A stretch of DNA of 64,000 nucleotides from Agelas oroides (lineage: Eukaryota > Porifera > Demospongiae > Agelasida > Agelasidae), in the NCBI GenBank assembly GCA_949130485.1, contig OX422203.1, positions 4,555,178 through 4,619,177 of the forward strand. The letters are read 5' to 3'. The notes under the pieces are model-generated. The model was not told where the DNA came from and ran no database searches. It was given only the letters and a program-made list of their open reading frames with translations. Positions 56,490-64,000 of the stretch are shown piece by piece. Made by a program: the position numbers and the translations under genes. Each line of letters starts with the position of its first letter. The stretch's first letter is position 1.

Positions 56490-58320
56490 AACTTATGTTC
56501 TGCCAGCTCCATGTCCCTGTCCAATGCACTTAACACCATGATACTGGCCTGCAAGTGATTTTGGAATTAGTCATGTGAAAAAACGGTTTCCACAACTTTT
56601 ATTTTGTAAAGGGTACACGTTTTTACACCTTCATGCACGAAAATGTTTTCTGGTGTAACGCAAGGCTTACAGCGGCGCTGGCGTTGGTGAGGTGAAATAG
56701 TTTCCCATGGTACCAAGAATACAGCACGCATGCAGTATTTAAATCAAGTACTCTGTTAAAATTGTTGTGCAATATTTTAGCGTACGCTTATATAGACCAG
56801 TACACATATCGATATACGTACGTATCTCGACTATTTAACATGTGATCTTAACATGTGATCTTACTAGCGGGAATTTTTGCAAGCATAAGTTTTTGGAACA
56901 ATGTGCCAGCCGGAGTGGTGCTCCCCCATTCAACACACAACTTCTTAGTTATCTGTAACTGTAATAGGGAAGTGCCGCAAGAGGAAGCGGATAAAAGAGC
57001 ACTCAGTCCGTTATAGATGAAACATCATCACCATGTAGATACTTCTAATGGGTGCTATAACCTTTCTCTGATACAAATACAAAGTGAGATATATAAGACA
57101 ACAAAAATAAATGCTGACTAAATGCAGTAAGTAATTTTTTCAAGACAGTTCATTCTGGTACAGTCTGTTTTATACATGTGGTAACCAGGTAAATTACATG
57201 CATGAACCCCAATCTCTCCTGCACTTTCCACCTGGTGGTCATAGCAATAGGCATATATAGCTGGACATATGATTGGCGCTTACAACAAGTGGTCCATCTC
57301 TGTGTCTGGTACTCCATATCTTCTATGTAGCAGTGTGAAATAGCATGGGAGCTTGAATTTCCACCTGGAGCCTTACAGATAGACCACCCTTCGCTAGCAT
57401 TCACTGTCTGTGTCACAGCATTCCATTTCTGTTTGGAATGATCCAGCCGGCAAGCTGTTAGTGACACAACCATCGAACTGTGGTCTTCTCTGTCCTCTAA
57501 TGTTTGGTTATTCAGTAATCTCTCAAGTAGTTCTTCCCAGTGAGATTGATTGTGTGCTGTGACACAGTCTGCCGATTGTGGTTGTTTTATGTACCGTCCG
57601 GCACGCAGCCATTTGTGGTCACCCTCCTCACGATTACAAGGCTTTAGTTTCAGGGGTCTTCCAACTTGATTGGATGATAGGCAGAGGGAGGACTGTACAT
57701 GCATGATTTGGTTCTGCTTGGTCCACTGCCAGTACTTCCCAAGTACACAAGTCTTGCACTCCGTCAGTACAATCTTGTACAGTCCCTCCCTTAGCTGGTT
57801 ACTGTTTCTGTTTGTTCTCCCGTCTGTTGCGCTTTGCACACCCATACACAAGTCAGTTTTGCTGTTGTGGATGAGAAACGCTCCAATAGGAATGGTTTCC
57901 TTGGTGGTGTTATTCTTGATGCTCGATTCAGGTTCAGGTGCTATAGGAAAGTGAAATCAAAAATGTATAAATGTTTATTGCTTGTGCACATTCTCAAAAC
58001 AGTAAATTCTTTTAGGCAAAGCTAAAGACATGAGTTGCTCATGCAGATGCAGACTATTTTAGTACAGCTGTATTGCACTTACTCAAAAACCTATCAAATA
58101 CATAAGGCACTCGAGCATTTGGCCACATCAGTTGAGAGTACCATCCTTCTCCTACCCTCATGACTGCCCTTCGCAGTTTGTACTCAGAGCTATCTCTCTT
58201 GATATCTGGAGAGGAGGATCCTGGAGGGCGCCCCAGACCCGTCCTCAGCAGCTCCTCTACTTGACTGTTGCTAATAATGTCCATTTCCACCAGACAACTG
58301 TTCATCTCTGGAGGCAAGGC
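56490..58320. repeat. segmental duplication, copy 1
   Basis: Matches 61550-64000 in the same orientation, including non-coding sequence (ttctgccagctccatgtccc at 56497 and 61560). Copy 2 holds about 700 bp (about 61810-62660) that copy 1 lacks. Confidence 0.85.
57150..58319 (-). pseudogene. astacin-like start plus R-type lectin domain, copy 1
   Basis: Exons 58319-58083 and 57940-57150 join in phase (A + CA). The first carries a propeptide-like part (LVEMDIISNSQVEELL, possibly the aspartate-switch region) and RRAVMRVGEGWYS then WPNARVPYVFDRFL, the usual beginning of an astacin (M12A) metalloprotease domain. The zinc-site HExxH region is not encoded. The second exon reads GAFLIHNSKTDLCMG, LGKYWQWTKQNQIMHV, SSLCLSSNQ, LKLKPCNREEGDHKW, like the ricin-B/R-type lectin trefoil seen in mannose receptors, then a Cys-rich tail. 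Compared with copy 2 there are two extra bases near 57270, so the last about 45 codons are in a different frame. A possible signal-peptide exon (MKATLLFATRVFLL) starts at 58592. Function as a secreted lectin or protease is inferred only. Confidence 0.6.
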
Positions 58321-59639
58321 TGATAGTGAAGAAAATGTGAGAATTGGAATTAGATGACAACCATAGCTGTCCTCCGAGCATGCAATGTGTACCTTAATTC
58401 ACAGTTTGTCTCACAAATCAACTCTCCAACCATTTCTTCACTTCCTTGTGCTGATCTCCTCTCCAGCTCTCTTCCTTTTGACGGCTCTTTTTAATCTCTT
58501 GTAGCATCCTCCACATCAGCAGTTACCACTGGGAAACAGCTGGCTTCCTTCAGCAAGAACACCCGGGTGGCGAACAACAGTGTTGCTTTCATCTTAGGTT
58601 TGCCAGTGTTTGGAAATATAACTCCTAAAGCCACTCTACCAGTCTGAAGATACTTTTAAACAATGCTGAAAGCCTATAAACCAGAATGTTTGGAAGGCAA
58701 GTGTAATACACAGGTATGCAGAAGAAGAAGAATCGAAGAGAAGTGGTGTCATTGACACTTGAGCACCTGGTGAGTTTGTGAAACTGACAAGTTGAAGACC
58801 TCCTAAACCCTTTCTTTGTTTTCAGGAAATAGATACATATGTGAGACATTCTTGTACAGTGTAAGGAAGCAGTAACAGTTCTATGTTTTGACTGCCATAG
58901 CAACAGCACCACCTTCCACCCAATGGTCACCCACCATGTGTCTGGGCCATGTCTCAGTAAGAATCTATGCCTGTGCAAATTACTAAGAATTTGCAGTTTC
59001 CCCACAGGTAATAATAAAAAGCATTATACTACACACTATAAATTTGAATTCTCTTGAGATGGCTGACCTATATCTTGTTGCGATTTCTGCAGACTCTTAG
59101 TATAATTCTCTCTTTTCTTATGATCACCAGTGGTTGATTTTCTTCTGAAGAGTAGAATCTGAATCTTTCCTCTAGCAGAGTAAATGTGAAACTGATCACA
59201 TGCAAGCGTTTTCCAACGTTTGTGCTGTCACCTGATAGCTTGCTTAACATGGAGCTTAAGACTCTGGGGCTATGTCTCCACATATGCTATACATTTCCTG
59301 CTGTGCTTGATGATCACTCTTGACACTTTTTGATAATTTTATGGCAGGGGCCTTATACCATGCATAAGATACCAAGGAATGTACATGACATCACTACACA
59401 TTATATACCTCCAATACCTATCCATTTACATCTTACCACTTTTTGCGACTATAACATCAGCTGGACCTTCAAACCTAAGCACGTGGCATTGTGTTCAAAC
59501 AATAAATAATTACAAAGATTATGACAAGTAAATACTACTGACTCCGACTCCATTATCTGAGCTACATATAATAAACTTATTGAAAGAGAGGTGCACAAAC
59601 CCTACACACACAGGGAGATAAAGTGGCTAGCTACTTTAA

Positions 59640-60099
59640 CCTGGCCTCCATCCAGAGTATCTACCAGTACCTCCTCCCATATTCGATAGTTCTTCTCTTC
59701 TTCTGGAATGGATGCCCTTACTGAAGCCCAGTCTATCATCTGGGATGGAGATGGTCAGGGTACAGGTGGCCATCTTAAATTCTGGGGTGGAGATGGTAGG
59801 TGTGCAGGTGTCCTGGTTACCCAGGTTTTAACCTGGGGTGGAGATGGTTGGGATGCTGGTGGGCGAGATGCCCAGTTCACAATCTGGGGTATAGGTGGTC
59901 GGCATGCAGATCCTGGTGAGCAAAATGCCCAGTTTACAATGTGGTGTAGAGGTGATTGGGATTCTGGACGTTGTGAATCTGTAGCAGAAGCTTCTCTTTG
60001 CGCTGTAGCTGACAGAACAGGGAGGGAATGTGACTTACGTATGTCTGAGCTAATAGCTACGATGGGAAATCTAAAATTCGTAGCCTTCTTTGACTCCAT
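59640..60099 (-). pseudogene. unknown Pro/Trp-repeat ORF with internal TGA
   Basis: ATG at 60099 gives MESKKATNFRFPIVAISSD. About five imperfect repeats of the type PPIPQIVNWASRPP follow (VNWAF, VNWAS, KTWVT, LRWPP, IDWAS). An in-frame TGA at 59757-59755 falls between the fourth and fifth repeat, after which the frame continues through IPEEEKNYRIWEEVLVDTLD. Repeats are 42-57 bp in DNA. The plus strand is also open here, so coding direction is not certain. Confidence 0.35.
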
Positions 60100-60864
60100 G
60101 TAAAGTGGTACGATTTTAGATTTAGCCGTGAAAACAGAGCCATTGCTTTTGGACTAAAGTAACTGCATGTATGTTTGGGCGTGGGTTGGCAACTGACGTA
60201 TGGTAACACTAGCTGAAATCATACAAATACAGTTGAAGCAAAATGGCTTTTCTAAAAGCCATGACACTCTGCATAATGAGATTGCATGTAGCTACACAAA
60301 ATGTATGCAGTCTGCCAACAAAGGGACCTAAATAATGTACATATGTGCCACACTCTATAGATCTGAATGGTGAGACATTCCACATTCTTTTGCATGCTTG
60401 GTCACATCATACTTGAGTTTCAACCTTCTAGCTAACAATGCCTTCGCCACACCGTTTTGCCATTCCTTGGCATGAAGTGAGTGGCAATTAAATCATTACA
60501 TCATAAGTTTGCACACATGGTAGTTTAACACAAGTAGAGTGCGTGCTTCATATCTGAACCATTCTATCTAAGGTTCACTAGCTACATTTGTTTGTACCTT
60601 CCGTATTTCTTTTTCCATTTTTCTTCCTGGCTGCTTTCAGTACCTCCATGATATAATCAGTTCAATGACACCATAGTAAAGGTGAGTAACTTTACATAGC
60701 AATTGTAGCCACTCAGGTACGCACTTCACATTTATCTATAATTTGACAATCACGTGCAAAATTCAGTACATTTTGTATGAAGTCCCTTAGCAAATGTATA
60801 GCTAACCTATAAAGTTTTAGCTACAAGTAAGCTACTACACCTGACCAAACCATAGTACAAGAAA

Positions 60865-60990
60865 TAAAAAAACATTAGAAATGTAATAACATGCAGGGAT
60901 GACATGCGAAAATGTATGGAAACAAGGTAGCTATGATACGAAAGTAAAAGTAAACATACAAAGCCCCCTTCCTGCATCTTTCTACACTAG
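60865..60990 (+). mobile_element. worn partial copy of the caagacttg foldback MITE
   Basis: acattagaaatgtaataaca + tgcagggatgacatgc and aaacaaggtagctatgatac match the left half of 15064-15339 with many changes. Confidence 0.6.
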
Positions 60991-61549
60991 AGTCTTAACT
61001 GATAAACACCCAGGTAAGGGAATAGCATGAACATCAGCAAAGCAATTGATGGAGTCAACCACTCAAGTATTTTTTATGAAATTTCATCGAATTCTTTGAG
61101 TATGGGGCACTATACCATTGGTACAAAGGTGTTTAACAAGTTAGCCTTGACCTACTTATCCTGTTAACATTTCCCAGCAGTAGGCATTCCATTCAGCACA
61201 TATTAAACGGTAACAGTGATTAATGCAGGGCCTTGCAGAGCCTCTTGTGTTGGTAAGCAGTTTACCATCCAGATTCCAGTGTGCGGTTGAGTCAAAATAA
61301 CCAGATCCAATTCTGAGCTGTCTATCTCAGTGATAGCCAAGCATTAGTCGGTAACAATCTCACCTCATGAACAAGGGTCATTAAAACGTTTTGTGTATTC
61401 TTGACCATTCGCTAAGAAATCAGCAACTTCGTTGCCACTAAAGGCACTACCAGTATGCAAGATGATCTCTCCAACTAGTTCAAATTGTGTGTCAAACTGT
61501 GGTCATCATCAGTTGTCCTATCTCTTCATCATCAACAAGTGCTTCTTAC

Positions 61550-64000
61550 AAAAACTTGTGTTCTGCCAGCTCCATGTCCCTGTCCAATGCACTCAACACC
61601 ATGATACTGGTCTGCAAGTGTTTTTGGAATTAGTCATGTGAAAAAACGGTTTCCACAACTTTTTTTTGTAAAGGGTACACGTTTTTACACCTACAAGTAC
61701 TCTGTTAAAATTGTTGTGCAATATTTTAGCGCACATTTATATAGACCAGTACACATATCGATATACGTATCTCGGTTAAAACTATTTAACATGTGATCTT
61801 ACTAATGATGACTCCAAAATGTGTTCATTTGGATTGAGCTTGAGTATTCCCAGAAGCTGAGGACCTCAAGCTCAGTCAATGTGTGGGTGTGCAGTTAAAA
61901 TTCTACCTTCTGAGGAGTAAATGACTCTGTACTGCCAAAATTGTTAGGTAGGATGACACTCTTGCATACAGTTCTCCTTTCTTGGGTGGACTTTGTCTAA
62001 TTTTCATCACTCATGGCAAACAGCCTTGTGCAACAAGAAGCTAGAGAGAGTGCAGAACTGACATTGCATTGATTCATTTACAGCATACTGATGCATATAC
62101 TGTATAGCGGGAATTTTTGCAAGCATAAGTTTTTGTGAATCACCAACAAACACACAAAAAGATTTCACGATTTTTAATTTCCCAACAAGCTCACAATCTC
62201 TGACAACACCTACAATTTCACACTTAGAAATGGCGACCTTGCCAGGAACTCACACTTATCAATGCGCATTGATCGCTGTCAGCGAAGAACTGCCATGCCA
62301 AAGGGAGTAAGCTAACTCCTGGGATTCATTTGCAGTTGGCGGGGATGACAGGCGAGTCAATCGTAATCACAAAATATTTCTGCGGTTTACTCGATGTTTC
62401 TATGACGAAGTGAGTTGAATTTCTGTTAATTGAGTTACTTAATCTGGAGCTTGATGTCATTGTGCTTGGCTTCCTCAAATTGTCGTCAGCATAAAATTTT
62501 TGGAGGAAGAAATTTTTATGGCTCAAATTGGGTGGGACAGTTATGGCAAAGTGAGTTAAATGCCCCTCCCATTTAAGCCTTGAATGCCCATTCCCATATC
62601 TCATTATGTTTAACTTCACACTTTGTGTGGAAATAATTTTCACATAATGAACATCAATGTGCCAGCCGGTGTGGTGCTCCCCCACTCAACACACAACTTC
62701 TTAGTTGTCTGTAACTGTAATAGGGAAGTGCTGCAAGAGGAAGCGGATAAAAGAGCACTCAGTCCGTTATAGATGAAACATCATCACCATGTAGATACTT
62801 CTAATGGGTGCTATAACCTTTCTCTGATACAAATACAAAGTGACATATATAAGACAACAAAAATAAATGCTGACTAAATGCAGTAAGTAATTTTTTCAAA
62901 ACAGTTCATTCTGGTACAGTCTGTTTTATACATGTGGTAACCAGGTAAATTGCATGCATGAACCCCAATCTCTCCTGCACTTTCCACCTGGTGGTCATAG
63001 CAATGGGCGTATGTAGCCGGACATGATTGGGGCTTACAACAAGTGGTCCATCTCTGTGTCTGGTACTCCATATCTTCTATGTAGCAGTGTGAAATAGCAT
63101 GGGAGCTTGAATTTCCACCTGGAGCCTTACAGATAGACCGCACTTCACTAGCATTCACTGTCAGTGTCACACCATTCCATTTCTGTTTGGAGTGATCCAG
63201 CTGGCAAGCTGTTAGTGACACAACCATCGAACCGTGGTCTTCTCTGTCCTCTAATGTTTGGTTATTCAGTAATCTCTCAAGTACTTCTTCCCAGTGAGAT
63301 TGATTGTGTGCTGTGACACAGTCTGCCGATTGTGATTGTTTTATGTACCGTCCGGCACACAGCCATTCGTGGTCACCCTCCTCATGATTACAGGCTTTAG
63401 TTTCCGGGGTCTTGATTGGATGATAGGCAGAGGGAGGACTGTACATGCATGATTTGGTTCTGCTTGGTCCACTGCCAATACTTCCCAAGTACACAAGTCT
63501 TGCACTCCGTCGATCCAATCTTGTACAGTCTCTCCCTTATCTGGTCACGGTTTCTGTTTGTCCTCCCGTCTGTTGCACTTTGTACACCCATACACAGGTC
63601 GGTTTTGCTGTTGTGGATGAGAAACGCTCCAATATGAATGGTTTCCTTGGTGGTGTTATTCTTGATGCTCGATTCAGGTTCAGGTGCTATAGGAAAGTGA
63701 AATCAAAAATGTATAAATGTTAATTGCTTGTGCACGTTCTCAAAACAGTAAATACTTTTAGGCAAAGCTAAAGACATGGGTTGCTCATGCAGATGCAGAC
63801 TATTTTAGTACAGCTGTATTGCACTTACTAAAAATCTATGAAATACATAAGGCACTCGAGCATTTGGCCACATCAGTTGAGAGTACCATCCTTCTCCTAC
63901 CCTCATGACTGTCCTTCACAGTTTGCGGTATCTCTCATGGTATCAGGAGAGGAGGATCCTGGAGGGCGCCCCAGACCAGTCCTCAGTAGCTCCTCTACTT
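61550..64000. repeat. segmental duplication, copy 2
   Basis: Second copy of 56490-58320. It continues to the right edge of the window. Confidence 0.85.
62874..64000 (-). pseudogene. astacin-like start plus R-type lectin domain, copy 2 (partial)
   Basis: Exons 64000-63829 (runs off the window) and 63686-62874. Against copy 1 it has three lesions. A short deletion removes the KRDSSEY region of the first exon (about 63925). One base is missing beside the donor, so the exon junction is out of phase. One base is lost near 63390 (acagg for acaagg), splitting the lectin frame after SSNQ. It also has a 6-bp in-frame loss near 63411. Its C-terminal frame (CPATYAHCYDHQ, YKTDCTRMNCFEK) is Cys-rich and may preserve the ancestral ending that copy 1 has lost. 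Confidence 0.6.

Larger units (their letters stand above)
48139..57149. other. gene-poor stretch with arrays and MITEs
   Basis: No gene I can support. Weak candidates only: a frame at 48457-48703 ending at a donor-like gtaagt (ERSYTHANWYTKVRCGSES), a frame at 52897-53298, and a 42-codon frame with a good start at 53541 (MALASSLESVTDMSLVFGC). Elements inside are listed separately. There are poly-A at about 55899 and gcaacatgc-type words at 56120-56260. Confidence 0.45.
58625..61550. other. spacer between the duplicated lectin genes
   Basis: Holds the Trp-repeat frame at 59640-60099 and a worn foldback copy at 60865-60990 (gcagggatgacatgcgaaaa). Otherwise no exon I can support. Confidence 0.45.

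Noticed and set aside
1-64000. tRNA or rRNA genes
   Set aside because: I scanned for B-box-like ggttcga words and found none with a fitting cloverleaf. A covariance-model search would be needed to exclude them.

Overview
The window is animal nuclear DNA, most likely from an early-branching marine metazoan. A sponge is my first guess and a cnidarian the second. The reasons are short GT-AG introns of about 60-600 bp, ATGGCG start contexts, families I know mainly from sponges and corals (DUF6589 proteins, KDZ-type transposases, a P-loop ATPase with a PHD finger, an expanded RecQ-like helicase), and a very high density of small inverted-repeat elements, many carrying the word tagcctcgttcccaggctc. 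There is no operon structure and no bacterial signal. All exon models below were assembled by hand from splice sites and phase, not by alignment. Layout: 1-264 (-) is the start of an unknown gene leaving the window. 470-5168 (+) is a RecQ-like helicase pseudogene with a 3.3-kb first intron filled by a repeat. 10210-5938 (-) and 17586-10407 (-) are two tandem DUF6589-type genes, both broken. The first is cut by a 521-bp hAT-type MITE. The second is cut by a 3.43-kb hAT transposon with its own transposase (13934-17366). Both insertions have exact 8-bp target duplications. 18173-19308 is a long, nearly perfect palindrome. 19.3-30.2 kb is repeat territory: a 39-bp minisatellite, foldback and MITE elements, and purine tracts. 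30238-30591 (+) is a short gene ended by a MITE. 32541-31726 (-) is an intact uncharacterised 271-aa ORF. The centre of interest is 33.6-48.1 kb, with two genes on the + strand. An eight-exon KDZ transposase gene (33600-40669) keeps a cysteine cluster and a full D-D-E triad. A sixteen-exon gene of about 1047 residues (41992-48138) encodes a P-loop ATPase with a C-terminal PHD finger. Both splice without any phase error, in sharp contrast to the decayed genes to their left. Intron 1 of the KDZ gene and intron 1 of the helicase pseudogene contain copies of the same roughly 3-kb compound repeat. From 48.1 to 57 kb there are tandem arrays and MITEs with little coding signal. At 57.1-58.6 kb and 62.9-64.0 kb (-) lie two tandem copies of a secreted-type gene whose exons pair an astacin-like propeptide/start with an R-type (ricin-B fold) lectin-like domain. 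Both copies carry lesions. How it fits together: most protein-coding matter here is transposon-derived or transposon-associated (hAT, KDZ, DUF6589, helicase, P-loop/PHD). Several insertions can be dated relative to each other by nesting. The KDZ plus P-loop/PHD pair is the best candidate for a functional, little-described unit. It could be either a two-gene mobile element or a domesticated pair.
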